A model generated the notes under the pieces. The model saw only the letters and a list, made by a program, of their open reading frames with translations, did no database searches and had not been told where the DNA came from. This document shows, piece by piece, positions 51,465 to 61,097 of a stretch of 64,000 nt of DNA. The stretch lies in assembly GCA_016790635.1 (NCBI GenBank), contig JAEUOR010000074.1:186001-250000 (forward strand), written 5' to 3'. Numbering within the stretch: position 1 is the stretch's first letter; each line of letters opens with the position of its first letter. Source of the stretch: Burkholderiales bacterium (GTDB lineage Bacteria > Pseudomonadota > Gammaproteobacteria > Burkholderiales > JAEUOS01). A program made the position numbers and the translations under genes.

Positions 51465-52286
51465 ATGCCCAAGTCCTACGACCACTACACCTCGCTTGCC
51501 GTCAATCGCCACCCCGAAGGCGTGCTGGAAGTCGTCATGGGCGGCGCCAAGGTGGCGCAGGGAAAACTGGGCACCGCCGATCACGCCGGACACAAGGAAC
51601 TGGCGACCATCTGGCGCGACATCTCCGACGACCCGGATGCGCGTGTCGCCATATTGCGCGGTGCAGGCAAGGGCTTCTCGGCCGGCGGCGATTTCGGCCT
51701 GGTCACCGACATGGCCAATGATTTCAAGACCCGCACCCGCGTGTGGAAGGAAGCGCGCGATCTGGTCTACAACGTCATCAACTGCGACAAGCCGATCGTC
51801 TCGGCCATGCATGGCGCCGCGGTCGGCGCGGGCCTGGTCGCGGGGCTCCTGGCCGACATCCCGATCGCGGCCAAGAACGCGCGCATCGTCGATGGCCACA
51901 CCCGCCTGGGCGTCGCCGCCGGCGATCACGCGGCGATCATCTGGCCGCTCCTGTGCGGCATGGCCAAGGCCAAGTACTACCTGATGCTGTGCGAGCCGAT
52001 GTCGGGCGAAGAGGCCGAGCGCCTGGGGCTGGTCGCGCTGGCGGTGGAAGAGGATCAGCTGGTTGCGCGCGCCTTCGAGGTCGCCAACCGCCTCGCACGC
52101 GGTTCGCAGACCGCGATCCGCTGGACCAAGTACTCGCTCAACAACTGGCTGCGCATGATGGGCCCGACCTTCGATTCCTCGCTGGCGCTGGAATTCATGG
52201 GTTTTGCCGGGCCGGACGTGCACGAGGGCGTGGCCAGCCACAAGGAGCGCCGCGCGCCCAAGTTCGACCCGGACTGCCCGATCTGA
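51465..52286 (+). CDS. Enoyl-CoA hydratase/isomerase family protein
   Basis: 273 aa from the ATG at 51465. The oxyanion-hole motifs are FSAGGDFGL and [22 protein letters not shown]; the remainder has the crotonase fold with an unusual [14 protein letters not shown] stretch at the second acid position, as in some isomerase-like members. It adds water to, or isomerises, an enoyl-CoA. It is probably co-transcribed with the monooxygenase gene 18 bases downstream. Confidence 0.88.
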   Translation: MPKSYDHYTSLAVNRHPEGVLEVVMGGAKVAQGKLGTADHAGHKELATIWRDISDDPDARVAILRGAGKGFSAGGDFGLVTDMANDFKTRTRVWKEARDLVYNVINCDKPIVSAMHGAAVGAGLVAGLLADIPIAAKNARIVDGHTRLGVAAGDHAAIIWPLLCGMAKAKYYLMLCEPMSGEEAERLGLVALAVEEDQLVARAFEVANRLARGSQTAIRWTKYSLNNWLRMMGPTFDSSLALEFMGFAGPDVHEGVASHKERRAPKFDPDCPI

Positions 52287-52304
52287 ATCGACACTGGCGG
52301 CTCG

Positions 52305-53957
52305 ATGAGCGAGTACTACGAGTATTTCGAATACCAGCGCCACGCGCCGCGACGCCCTGCGCTTGACGAGGCCGGCCGCGAAGCGGCGACGCACCGCGTC
52401 GCGATTGCCGGCGGCGGCCCGGTCGGCCTTGCCCTGGCACTGGGGTTGGCCAACCATGGCATCGCCTCGGTGGTGCTGGAAGCCGACGATAGCGTCTCGC
52501 ACGGCAGTCGGGCGGCGTGCATCTCGCGTCGTACCCAGGAAATTCTCGAACGCCTGGGGGTGGTGCGGCCGGTGCTGGAACGCGCGCTGCCCTGGACGGC
52601 GGGCACCAGCTACTACCGCGAGACGCCGGTATATCGGCTGGAAATGCCGATGGACGCGCGCCAGAAGTACTACCCGATGGTGAACCTCGAGCAGTGCTAC
52701 TTCGAGCAGGACCTGGTCGATGCCATCGCGCGACGCAATGATGGCCTGATCGACCTGCGCTGGCAGAGCCGCATCGCCGGCTTCGACAACGACGAGGACG
52801 GCGTGACCCTGCGCGTCTCGACTCCGGCGGGTGACTATACGACCCGTGCGGACTGGCTCGTCGCCTGCGACGGCGCGAAGAGCGTAGTGCGCCAACAGCT
52901 CGGCCTGCGCTTCACGGGATCGCAATACGAAGGCACTTACATCATCGTCGATATCCACCTGCAAAGCGCCTACCCGACCGAGCGCCGCGCCTGGTTCGAT
53001 CCGCCCTCCAACCCGGGCTCGACCATCCTCATGCACAAGCAGCCGGGCGACATCTGGCGCGTCGACTACCAGCTGCGCGACGACGAAGACCCGGTCGAGG
53101 CGGTCAAGCCCGAGCAGGTGCTGCCGCGCGTCAAGGCGCACCTCGACTGGATCGGCGAGAGCGCATCCTGGCAGCCGGTGTGGATCTCGGCCTACAAGGC
53201 CAACTGCCTGACCCTCGAGCGCTACGACCATGGACGCGTGCTCTTCGCCGGCGATGCGGCGCACCTGGTACCGATATTCGGCGTGCGCGGGCTCAACTCC
53301 GGAGTGGACGACACGCACAACCTGGCCTGGAAGCTGGCGCTGGTGGCGCGCGGCGTGGCCGGCGCGGGCCTCTTGCGCAGTTACTCCGAGGAACGCGTCT
53401 TCGCCGCGCGCGAGAACATGCGCCATGCCTCCAAGAGCACCGAGTTCATGGCGCCGCCCTCGCATGCGTTCAAGCTCATGCGCGAAGCCGCTCTGGGGCT
53501 GGCGGTGGCCGATCCGTTTTTCGCGACCCTCGTCAACCCGCGCCAGACCTCCAGCATCACCTACCCGACCTCACCTCTGGCACTGGAAGATGTCGATGCC
53601 TTCGTCGCCGGCCCGCCGCCGGGCGCGGTGCTTGCCGAGTGTCCGATCGAGCGCGACGGTCTGCCCGCCCACCTCACCGATCTCCTGGGCGCGCGCTTCA
53701 CACTGTTGTCCTTGTGCGACGCACGGCCCGATTGCGACGCGCGAGGCCTGACCGTGCCCCTGGCGCAGGTGTGGATCGCGCCCGCGCGCAATGCACTGGC
53801 AAATGCCTGGGATCGCAGCGGGCAATTGTTTCCCCTCTACGGTGCGCTGCCGCAAGCGCACTACCTGATCCGCCCCGATGGCCACGTGCTGGCGCGCTGG
53901 CACGCGCTCGATGCGGGTCGTATTTCCGCCGCCATCGCCGGTGCACTGGAAGGTTGA
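52305..53957 (+). CDS. FAD-dependent aromatic hydroxylase (PheA/TfdB/MhpA type)
   Basis: 550 aa. FAD motif [14 protein letters not shown], the DG motif [12 protein letters not shown], and the GD motif [24 protein letters not shown] are seen, with a thioredoxin-like C-terminus. This is the group that hydroxylates phenols and aromatic acids with NAD(P)H. It is 18 bases after the enoyl-CoA hydratase gene and 4 before DUF2783, the latter a frequent companion. The substrate is unknown. Confidence 0.9.
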   Translation: MSEYYEYFEYQRHAPRRPALDEAGREAATHRVAIAGGGPVGLALALGLANHGIASVVLEADDSVSHGSRAACISRRTQEILERLGVVRPVLERALPWTAGTSYYRETPVYRLEMPMDARQKYYPMVNLEQCYFEQDLVDAIARRNDGLIDLRWQSRIAGFDNDEDGVTLRVSTPAGDYTTRADWLVACDGAKSVVRQQLGLRFTGSQYEGTYIIVDIHLQSAYPTERRAWFDPPSNPGSTILMHKQPGDIWRVDYQLRDDEDPVEAVKPEQVLPRVKAHLDWIGESASWQPVWISAYKANCLTLERYDHGRVLFAGDAAHLVPIFGVRGLNSGVDDTHNLAWKLALVARGVAGAGLLRSYSEERVFAARENMRHASKSTEFMAPPSHAFKLMREAALGLAVADPFFATLVNPRQTSSITYPTSPLALEDVDAFVAGPPPGAVLAECPIERDGLPAHLTDLLGARFTLLSLCDARPDCDARGLTVPLAQVWIAPARNALANAWDRSGQLFPLYGALPQAHYLIRPDGHVLARWHALDAGRISAAIAGALEG

Positions 53958-53961
53958 CACC

Positions 53962-54147
53962 ATGCTCACGCCCGAGGAGCTCGACGAGACCTACACCCAC
54001 GCCTGCCAGACCATGACCGGACTGGGCGCCGACAAGACCGAACTGTTCCTGGCGCGCCTGTGCCTTCTGCTCATGAAGGAGGTCGGCAGCGCCGCACCCA
54101 TCCTCTGCGCGATCGACGCCACCGCACGCAGTGTGCGCGAAGGCTGA
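53962..54147 (+). CDS. DUF2783 small protein
   Basis: 61 aa: MLTPEELDETYTHACQTMTGLGADKTELFLARLCLLLM, followed by KEVGSAAPILCAIDA. This is the small helical DUF2783 family, typically next to FAD-dependent hydroxylase genes, as here (4 bases after the stop). No function is known; a small subunit or stabiliser of the hydroxylase is a reasonable guess. Confidence 0.78.
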   Translation: MLTPEELDETYTHACQTMTGLGADKTELFLARLCLLLMKEVGSAAPILCAIDATARSVREG

Positions 54148-54198
54148 TCGGCCGCGCGTACAATCGATGCAGTCCGTCCCGAGGTAGCAGGAAGCAAA

Positions 54199-54729
54199 GT
54201 GACAACAACGACCGACCCGTTCGAGTTCGTCAAGAGCCTTTGGGGCCAGATGGGCGTGCCCGGCTTTCCCGCCGCCGCCCCCGGCGCGCCGCCCATGCCG
54301 ACCTTTTCCCCCGAGGATCTGGAGCGCCGCGTGGCCGAGCTGCGCCAGGTGCGCCAATGGCTGGAAATGAACCTGGGCGTGCTCAACATGCAGATCAACG
54401 CGTTGGAAATGCAGGCAGCCACGCTGCGCGGCCTGAAAGCCACGCCAGGCGCCGACATCGTCGCGCGCGCGGCCGAGGCGATGCGTCAGGCCGCGGAAGG
54501 CTTAATGCCCTCTGGCGCCGCGACCGGGCAAGCGAGTGCGACAAGCGCAGAATCCGCTGCCGCCAAGGCCGCTGCCGCGGCGGCCGCCCCCTGGGCAGAC
54601 CCGGCTGGTTGGGTGCAGTCCCTGCAAGGCGAGTTCGTCAAGAACATGCAGGCGATGGCGCCCCCGGTCGCCACGCCGTCCCGTCAGGCCGGACCGGCCA
54701 AGAGCACGCGCAAGCGCGCGCGTCCGTGA
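54199..54729 (+). CDS. PhaM-like polyhydroxyalkanoate granule protein
   Basis: 176 aa from a GTG start. DPFEFVKSLWGQMG, FSPEDLERRVAELRQVRQWLEMNL and NMQINALEMQ correspond to the N-terminal half of Ralstonia PhaM; the C-terminus is Ala-rich and then basic (KSTRKRARP), as in PhaM's DNA-binding tail. PhaM activates the PHB synthase PhaC and ties granules to the nucleoid. It is shorter than the Ralstonia protein (263 aa). Its stop overlaps the next start. Confidence 0.8.
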   Translation: MTTTTDPFEFVKSLWGQMGVPGFPAAAPGAPPMPTFSPEDLERRVAELRQVRQWLEMNLGVLNMQINALEMQAATLRGLKATPGADIVARAAEAMRQAAEGLMPSGAATGQASATSAESAAAKAAAAAAAPWADPAGWVQSLQGEFVKNMQAMAPPVATPSRQAGPAKSTRKRARP

Positions 54730-55838
54730 GCCTCGCCTGGCAGGCAGGTCACGCTGGCGACGCCGACTGGAAAGTCGCCACCGACCGCGCTCTTTCCGCG
54801 ATCGAGCCCGGCGGCACGCTGGGCTTCCTGTATCTGACCGAAGCGTACGCGGCACATGCCGGGGCGATCCTCGCCCGGGCGCGCGAGCACACCGGCATCA
54901 AGGACTGGACCGGTTCGGTCGGCATCGGCGTGTGCGCCACGGGCGTCGAGTATTTCGACGAGCCGGGACTCACGATCCTGACCGGTTCGCTGCAGCCCGG
55001 CGCACATGCGGTCTTCTCCGGCAACCGGCGCGCACCACGCCTGGGCGACAAGTCGCAAAGTGGTGCGGATGCGGCCTTCTTCGCCGTCGTGCACGCTGAC
55101 CCGGCAACACCGGATATCGATGAACTGATCGTCGACATGGCCGGCAAGGTGTCCAGCGGCTACCTGGCCGGCGGGCTGTCGTCCTCGCGCGGCTCAACAT
55201 TGCAGATCGCCAACGAGGTCGTCAGCGGCGGGATTTCCGGCGTGGTGCTGTCCTCGGAGGTCGCGGTGGCGACGCGCCTGACCCAGGGTTGTGCGCCGCT
55301 GGGGCCGCGTCACATCGTCACGCGCTCGGATCGCAACGTCATCGCCACGCTCGACGACCGGCCGGCGCTGGACGTGATGCTGGCCGACCTGGGCTGCACT
55401 CTGGACGGGCTGCGCGCCGCGGCGCGCGATACCTTTGTCGGACTGGTGGTGGCAGGCGCCGAGGCCTCGGGCGGCGGCGAGGACTATCTGGTACGCAACC
55501 TGATCGGCATCGACCCGCAAAAGCGCCTGGTCGCCATCGGCGACGTCCCGACGGTCGGCTCGACCCTGATGTTCTGCCGGCGCGACCTGGCTTCAGCCCG
55601 CGACGACCTGGTGCGCATGATCTATGACCTGAAGGACGGGCTGACCGCACCGCCGCGCGCGGCGCTGTACCATGCCTGTGTCGGTCGTGGCGCCAGCATG
55701 TTCGGTGCCAAGGGGGTGGAACTCGCCCTGCTGCGAGAACATCTGGGTGATGTGCCACTGGCAGGCTTCTATGCCAACGGCGAGATCGCGCGCAATCGTC
55801 TGTACGGGTACACGGGGGTGCTGACGGTCTTCAAGTGA
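54726..55838 (+). CDS. FIST-domain protein
   Basis: 370 aa from a GTG that overlaps the PhaM stop (GTGA). The FIST N domain (SLAWQAGHAGDADWKVATDRALSAI) and FIST C domain (PRAALYHACVGRGASMFG) are complete. FIST domains are proposed small-ligand sensors, often linked to signalling proteins; no kinase or cyclase adjoins here. Coupling to phaM is the only contextual clue. Confidence 0.87.
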   Translation: MSLAWQAGHAGDADWKVATDRALSAIEPGGTLGFLYLTEAYAAHAGAILARAREHTGIKDWTGSVGIGVCATGVEYFDEPGLTILTGSLQPGAHAVFSGNRRAPRLGDKSQSGADAAFFAVVHADPATPDIDELIVDMAGKVSSGYLAGGLSSSRGSTLQIANEVVSGGISGVVLSSEVAVATRLTQGCAPLGPRHIVTRSDRNVIATLDDRPALDVMLADLGCTLDGLRAAARDTFVGLVVAGAEASGGGEDYLVRNLIGIDPQKRLVAIGDVPTVGSTLMFCRRDLASARDDLVRMIYDLKDGLTAPPRAALYHACVGRGASMFGAKGVELALLREHLGDVPLAGFYANGEIARNRLYGYTGVLTVFK

Positions 55839-55963
55839 GGTCCGCTGCATCCGGAAACACGTACGAAGCGTAAGGAATTCACGGCTCGGAACGACCAAAC
55901 CGGGTACATCTGCCCAAAGAGCCCGCACCCGGGGAAACAAGCAGCACAACGGAGCACAACAAA

Positions 55964-56926
55964 ATGCACGCCACGCTGGAACGTCTAGAGGACACCACCT
56001 TCCCGTCGATAGACCGGCGCGCGGTGTCGACCCTGCAGGTCAACCTGGGCTACAAGTGCAACCAGTCCTGCCTGCATTGCCACGTCAACGCCGGGCCGAC
56101 GCGCACCGAGATGATGGACCGCGCCACCATCGACTCCGTGCTGGCCTACCTTGAGGCGCGTCGTGTCGGCACGCTGGATGTAACCGGCGGGGCGCCCGAA
56201 CTCAACCCGGATTTCCGTTACTTGGTCAAACGCGCGCGCGCGCTGGGGGTCAAGGTCATGGACCGCTGCAACCTGACCATCCTCTCCGAACCCGGGCAGG
56301 AGGACCTGGCCGAGTTCCTGGCCGCGAACGCGGTCGAGATCGTCGCGTCTCTTCCCTGCTACACCGAGGAACTGGTCGATCGCCAGCGCGGCAGCGGGGT
56401 CTACGCGCGCTCGATCGACGGAATCCGGCGCTTGAACGAACTCGGCTACGCCAAGCCGGGGACAGGCCTCGTCCTGAACCTGGTCTACAACCCGCAGGGG
56501 CCCTCGCTACCTCCGCCGCAAGAGGCGCTCGAGGCAGACTACAAGCGTATCCTGGGTGATGGGTTCGGCATCGTCTTCAACCGGCTCTATACCCTGGCCA
56601 ACATGCCGATCCAGCGCTTCGGCTCGACGCTGATCTCCAAGGGCCAGTTCAACCAGTACATGGACCTTTTGCGCTCGGCACACCGTGAACAGAACCTGGA
56701 CGAGGTCATGTGCCGCTCGCTCGTCTCGGTGGACTGGCGCGGTTACCTCTACGATTGCGACTTCAACCAGATGTTGGGCCTGCCGCTGGAGGTTGCCGGC
56801 CGCAGGCGCACGCACTTGAGCGAAGTGCTCGGCACCGATCTGGACGGCAATGCCATCGTGGTGCGCGAACATTGCTACGGCTGCACCGCCGGGCAGGGCA
56901 GTTCCTGCGGCGGGGCGCTGGCCTGA
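55964..56926 (+). CDS. arsS: ArsS-type radical SAM/Cys-rich protein
   Basis: 320 aa. The cluster motif is C32-x3-C36-x2-C39 in YKCNQSCLHCHVNAGPTR; the C-terminus is Cys-rich (HCYGCTAGQGSSCGGA), typical of TIGR04167. ArsS in cyanobacteria joins a 5'-deoxyadenosyl group to dimethylarsenic in arsenosugar synthesis. Here no arsM (arsenic methyltransferase) is in the window. The gene begins a six-gene plus-strand unit; no clear promoter is visible in the 125-base gap before it. Confidence 0.87.
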   Translation: MHATLERLEDTTFPSIDRRAVSTLQVNLGYKCNQSCLHCHVNAGPTRTEMMDRATIDSVLAYLEARRVGTLDVTGGAPELNPDFRYLVKRARALGVKVMDRCNLTILSEPGQEDLAEFLAANAVEIVASLPCYTEELVDRQRGSGVYARSIDGIRRLNELGYAKPGTGLVLNLVYNPQGPSLPPPQEALEADYKRILGDGFGIVFNRLYTLANMPIQRFGSTLISKGQFNQYMDLLRSAHREQNLDEVMCRSLVSVDWRGYLYDCDFNQMLGLPLEVAGRRRTHLSEVLGTDLDGNAIVVREHCYGCTAGQGSSCGGALA

Positions 56927-56942
56927 GCCAGGCGGCACCGAC

Positions 56943-57941
56943 GTGTCCATCGACGCCACCGCAAAGCCCGGGCGCACCTGCCCGCTGGCCTACCGCTACG
57001 GTGCCGCCGCGCTCGATCGGGTGCCGGACCTGCTGGCGGACTCGCTGTATGTCGTTGGCGGCATGTACGGCAACCCTTTTGCGCTCGATGCGCTGGACCG
57101 CCTGCTCGCGCGCGAGCCCGGCGCGCAGGCGGTTTTCAACGGCGATTTCAACTGGTTCGACATCGACGACACAGGTTTCACGCGCGTCAATCGCGCGGTA
57201 TTGCGCCACCACGCGCTGCGCGGCAATGTCGAGACCGAACTGCTGGCCGACGACGCCGCCGCCGGCTGCGGCTGCGGCTATCCTGATCACGTCGGTGATG
57301 CGGATGTCGCCCGCTCCAATGCCATCATGTCCGTCCTGGCGGCCACGGCAAGGCGCCAACGAGAACTGAGCGAATCGCTGGCTGCGCTGCCGATGCATCT
57401 TGTCGCGCAGGTCGGCGATGTGCGTGTCGGCATCGTGCACGGCGATGCCGACAGCCTGGCCGGCTGGAGTTTTGGTGAAGAGTCGATCGATGCGGCCACG
57501 GTGCGCGCCATGTTCGACGCCGCGCGCGTGCGCGTCTTCGCCTCCAGCCACACCTGCCTGCCGGTAGCGCAAGTGTTCGACGCGGCCGCCGGGCGGTCGG
57601 TGCTGATCAACAACGGCGCGGCAGGCATGCCCAATTTCGCCGGCACCGACTTCGGTGTCATCACGCGTATCGCCGTGTCGCCGGCGCCGCCGTGGGCAGG
57701 CGCCCTGTACGGCACCCGCGTCGACGGCATCTTCATCGACGCGTTGCCGCTCCACTACGACAGCGCGGCGTGGCTCAAGCACTTCGACCACCTGTGGCCC
57801 GCCGGATCACCGGCGGCGCTATCCTATCGCCGCCGCATCGTCGCGGGGCCCGGTTACGCGTTCGCCAGGGCGCCGCGCGCGGGCATCGACGTATATCCGG
57901 CTTCGAGCGCTGCTTCATGCCGCGTGCCGCTGGCGGCATAG
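56943..57941 (+). CDS. Metallophosphoesterase-like protein with altered metal motifs
   Basis: 332 aa from a GTG at 56943. Calcineurin-like motifs are recognisable but changed: the first reads VGGMYGNPFALDAL (Asp and His missing), the second VFNGDFNWFD, the third RGNVETEL, then IVHGDADS, and SSHTCLP for GHxH. A CGCGYPDH stretch (about 109-115) adds two Cys. It follows arsS by 16 bases. It may be a phosphatase with another metal site, acting on the radical SAM product. Confidence 0.7.
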   Translation: MSIDATAKPGRTCPLAYRYGAAALDRVPDLLADSLYVVGGMYGNPFALDALDRLLAREPGAQAVFNGDFNWFDIDDTGFTRVNRAVLRHHALRGNVETELLADDAAAGCGCGYPDHVGDADVARSNAIMSVLAATARRQRELSESLAALPMHLVAQVGDVRVGIVHGDADSLAGWSFGEESIDAATVRAMFDAARVRVFASSHTCLPVAQVFDAAAGRSVLINNGAAGMPNFAGTDFGVITRIAVSPAPPWAGALYGTRVDGIFIDALPLHYDSAAWLKHFDHLWPAGSPAALSYRRRIVAGPGYAFARAPRAGIDVYPASSAASCRVPLAA

Positions 57942-57992
57942 ACACCGCGTAGCCCTGGCAGCATTGCGTGCCAGGGCGCGAAAAGGGTTCCC

Positions 57993-60230
57993 ATGAAAGT
58001 CGGAAAACTCGCTGTCCTCGTCGCAATCGCCATTGCCGTGGGCGCCTTTTTCGCGCTCGGCGGCCAGCGGTACCTGACCTTCGAGGCGATCAAGGCGCAG
58101 CAAGCCTCGCTGGCCGCCCAGTACGCGGCCCACCAGGGGGCGACCATCGCGGCCTTCTTTGCCGTCTATGTGCTCGTCACCGCGCTGTCGCTCCCCGGCG
58201 CGGCGCTCATGACGCTGGTGGCCGGGGCGATCTTCGGTCTGGTCGTCGGCACCATCGTGGTCTCGTTCGCCTCGTCGGTCGGCGCGACGCTGGCCTTCCT
58301 GGCCAGTCGCTTCCTGTTGCGCGACTGGGTGCAGGCCAAGTTCGGCGCACGCCTGGCCGGCATCAACCAGGGGGTCGCCAAAGAGGGCGGGTTTTATCTC
58401 TTCACACTGCGCCTGATTCCGGCCGTGCCGTTTTTCGTGATCAACCTGGCGATGGGCCTGACGCCCATGCGCACCTGGGTCTTCTATCTCGTGAGCCAGA
58501 TCGGCATGCTGGCCGGCACCATCGTCTACGTCAACGCCGGCACCCAGTTGGCCGCCATCAGTTCGTTGAAAGGCATTCTCTCGCCCGGCCTCATCGGCGC
58601 CTTTGTGCTCCTGGGCATCTTTCCCTTGATCGCCAAGAAGATCGTCGATGCGGTCAAGGCCAGGAAGGTCTACGCCAAGTGGGCCGATCGCCGGCCGGCC
58701 AGCTACGACCGCAACGTGGTGGTCATCGGCGCGGGCTCCGGCGGGCTGGTGACAGCCTATATCGCGGCCGCGGTCAAGGCCAAGGTGACACTGGTGGAAA
58801 AGCACAAGATGGGTGGAGACTGCCTGAACTTCGGCTGCGTGCCCTCCAAGGCACTGATCCGTTCGGCCAAATTTCTCTCGCACGTCAAGCGCGCCCGCGA
58901 GTTCGGCATGCAGGGCGCCGATGCGCAATTCGATTTCGCCGACGTGATGGAGCGCGTGCAAAAGATCGTCACCGCGATCGAGCCGCACGACTCCGTCGAG
59001 CGCTACACCGGACTGGGCGTCGACGTCGTGCAGGGAGAAGCGAGGATCGTCTCGCCCTGGCAGGTCGAGGTCAAGACAGCCGACGGCAAGACCAGCACGC
59101 TCAGCACCCGCAGCATCGTAATCGCCGCGGGCGCGCGTCCGCTGGTGCCGCCGATACCGGGATTGAAGGACATGAACCCGCTCACTTCCGACACGGTGTG
59201 GAACATCCGCACCCTGCCGCGGCGACTGCTGGTCCTGGGCGGCGGGCCGATCGGCTCCGAACTCACGCAGTCCTTCGCGCGCTTCGGCGCGGAAGTGACC
59301 CAGGTCGAGATGGCGCCGCGCATCATGCTGCGCGAGGACCCGGAAGTCTCCGAGATGGTCATGCGCCAGTTCCGCGCCGAGGGCATCCGGGTGCTGGTCA
59401 ACCACAAGGCGAAGGAATTCCGCGTCGAGAACGGCGAGAAAACCCTCATTGCGGAACATCAGGGCGCCGACGTCCGGATCGTCTTCGACGAGATGATCTG
59501 CGCGCTCGGACGCACGCCGAACGTCACCGGCTACGGCCTCGAGGAACTCGGCATCCCGACCACGCGCACCCGCACCGTCGAGACCAACGAGTACCTGGAG
59601 ACCCTGTACCCGAACATCTATGCCTGCGGGGATGTCGCCGGGCCCTACCAGTTCACCCACACGGCAGCGCACCAGGCCTGGTATGCCGCGGTCAACGCGC
59701 TCTTCGGCACCTTCAAGAAGTACAAGGCCGACTACTCGGTCATTCCCTGGGCCACGTTCACCGAGCCGGAAGTCGCGCGCGTGGGCTTGAACGAGCTCGA
59801 GGCGAAAGAGAAGGGCATCGCCTATACCGCACACGTCTACGGCATCGACGATCTCGACCGTGCCATTGCCGACAGCGAGGCGCACGGCATCGTCAAGGTG
59901 CTGACCGCACCGGGGTCGGACCGCATCCTCGGCGTCACGATCGCCGGCGAGCACGCCGGCGACCTGATCGCCGAGTACGTTGCCGCAATGAAGCACGGCC
60001 TGGGTCTCAACAAGATTCTTGGCACCATCCACATCTACCCCACGCTCGCGGAAGCCAACAAGTACGCTGCGGGCGTCTGGAAGCGCAGCACCGTGACGAT
60101 GGGCCAGCACGCCTTCCTCGACGCCTTCCAGACCTGGCGCCGCGGCGCCGGCGGCCTGGGCGCGGTACTGGGCAAACTCGCGGGCATGGGCGGCGACAAG
60201 CGCCCGGCCTACACCCCTGAACAACACTGA
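57993..60230 (+). CDS. VTT (TVP38/DedA-like) membrane domain fused to FAD disulfide-reductase-like domain
   Basis: 745 aa. The N-terminal 230 residues are a VTT/SNARE-associated membrane domain (GAALMTLVAGAIFGLVVGT, LRLIPAVPFFVINLAMGL). From about 240 follows a lipoamide-dehydrogenase/mercuric-reductase-like chain: VVIGAGSGG, redox pair C277-x4-C282 in GGDCLNFGCVPSKA, and a dimer domain. The usual catalytic HPT motif reads HIYPTLAE, with Tyr for His. It is a known type of natural fusion. A membrane-tied reduction of a metal- or thiol-linked substrate is likely. Confidence 0.87.
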   Translation: MKVGKLAVLVAIAIAVGAFFALGGQRYLTFEAIKAQQASLAAQYAAHQGATIAAFFAVYVLVTALSLPGAALMTLVAGAIFGLVVGTIVVSFASSVGATLAFLASRFLLRDWVQAKFGARLAGINQGVAKEGGFYLFTLRLIPAVPFFVINLAMGLTPMRTWVFYLVSQIGMLAGTIVYVNAGTQLAAISSLKGILSPGLIGAFVLLGIFPLIAKKIVDAVKARKVYAKWADRRPASYDRNVVVIGAGSGGLVTAYIAAAVKAKVTLVEKHKMGGDCLNFGCVPSKALIRSAKFLSHVKRAREFGMQGADAQFDFADVMERVQKIVTAIEPHDSVERYTGLGVDVVQGEARIVSPWQVEVKTADGKTSTLSTRSIVIAAGARPLVPPIPGLKDMNPLTSDTVWNIRTLPRRLLVLGGGPIGSELTQSFARFGAEVTQVEMAPRIMLREDPEVSEMVMRQFRAEGIRVLVNHKAKEFRVENGEKTLIAEHQGADVRIVFDEMICALGRTPNVTGYGLEELGIPTTRTRTVETNEYLETLYPNIYACGDVAGPYQFTHTAAHQAWYAAVNALFGTFKKYKADYSVIPWATFTEPEVARVGLNELEAKEKGIAYTAHVYGIDDLDRAIADSEAHGIVKVLTAPGSDRILGVTIAGEHAGDLIAEYVAAMKHGLGLNKILGTIHIYPTLAEANKYAAGVWKRSTVTMGQHAFLDAFQTWRRGAGGLGAVLGKLAGMGGDKRPAYTPEQH

Positions 60231-60273
60231 ATCTCACCTGATCGGGCCTGACGCCATTTGCCCCGGAGGATTT

Positions 60274-61092
60274 ATGCACCGACTCGCCACCTTTCTGCTC
60301 GCGCTGCTGCTGGCACCTGGCGCCTGGGCGCAATTCGATCACTCCCACAAGGCCTGGGATGCGCTCCTCAAGAAGCATGTCGTCGTGCAGGAGCAGGGCA
60401 AAGTGAGCAAGGTCCGCTACGGCGGCTTCAAGGCCGACGAGGCGGCGCTCAAGGCCTATACCGACAGCCTCTCCAAGGTGTCGGAGGCCGACTTTCGCGC
60501 CTGGTCCAAGGCGCAGCAGATGGCCTTCCTGATCAACGCCTACAACGCCTTCACGGTCGTCAAGATCCTGCAGCGCTATCCCAACCTCAAGTCGATCCGC
60601 GACTTCGGCAACGTGATCGGCAATCCGTGGAAGGACAAGTTCTTCACGCTCTTGGGCCGGGAAAGCTTCCTGGACGAGGTCGAGCACGTGATCCTGCGCA
60701 AGCCTGGCGTCTACGACGAACCGCGCGTGCACTACGCGGTCAATTGCGCCTCGATCGGTTGCCCGATGCTGCGCGAGGAGTCCTTCGTGGCGGAGCGCCT
60801 GGATGCCCAGCTCGAGGAACAGGCGCGGCGCTTCCTGTCGGACCGGTCGCGCAACCGCTTCGCCGGCGGCACGCTCGAAGTCTCCAAGATCTTCGACTGG
60901 TTCAAGGTCGACTGGCAGAGCAACTACAAGGGCATCGGCAAGGATGGAGCGCCTATCGCCTCGCGCGAGGCGTACTTCGCGCGCTACGCCAGCCTGCTTG
61001 CCGACAAGCCTGACGAACAGAAGCTGATCGCGGATGGCAAGGCGCCGATCAGGTTCCTCGACTACGACTGGGCCTTGAACGACGCGAAGTAG
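60274..61092 (+). CDS. DUF547 secreted protein
   Basis: 272 aa. Signal peptide MHRLATFLLALLLAPGAWAQ (cleavage after AWA), then the DUF547 core: QQMAFLINAYNAFTVVKILQ and VHYAVNCASIGCPMLREESF. The paired Cys in this stretch is conserved in the family. DUF547 proteins are thought to be thiol or peptide-active but none has a firm role here. It is 43 bases after the VTT fusion gene; a GGAGGA ribosome site precedes the ATG. Confidence 0.88.
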   Translation: MHRLATFLLALLLAPGAWAQFDHSHKAWDALLKKHVVVQEQGKVSKVRYGGFKADEAALKAYTDSLSKVSEADFRAWSKAQQMAFLINAYNAFTVVKILQRYPNLKSIRDFGNVIGNPWKDKFFTLLGRESFLDEVEHVILRKPGVYDEPRVHYAVNCASIGCPMLREESFVAERLDAQLEEQARRFLSDRSRNRFAGGTLEVSKIFDWFKVDWQSNYKGIGKDGAPIASREAYFARYASLLADKPDEQKLIADGKAPIRFLDYDWALNDAK

Positions 61093-61097
61093 CGTCC

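Noticed and set aside
51222-53465. Long minus-strand frame opposite the enoyl-CoA hydratase and FAD hydroxylase genes
   Set aside because: Same shadow composition; the plus-strand genes carry complete family motifs.
57915-60227. Long frames on both strands over the VTT-reductase gene (minus strand, and a second plus frame)
   Set aside because: Only the frame at 57993-60230 carries FAD, redox-cysteine and membrane motifs; the others are shadows.
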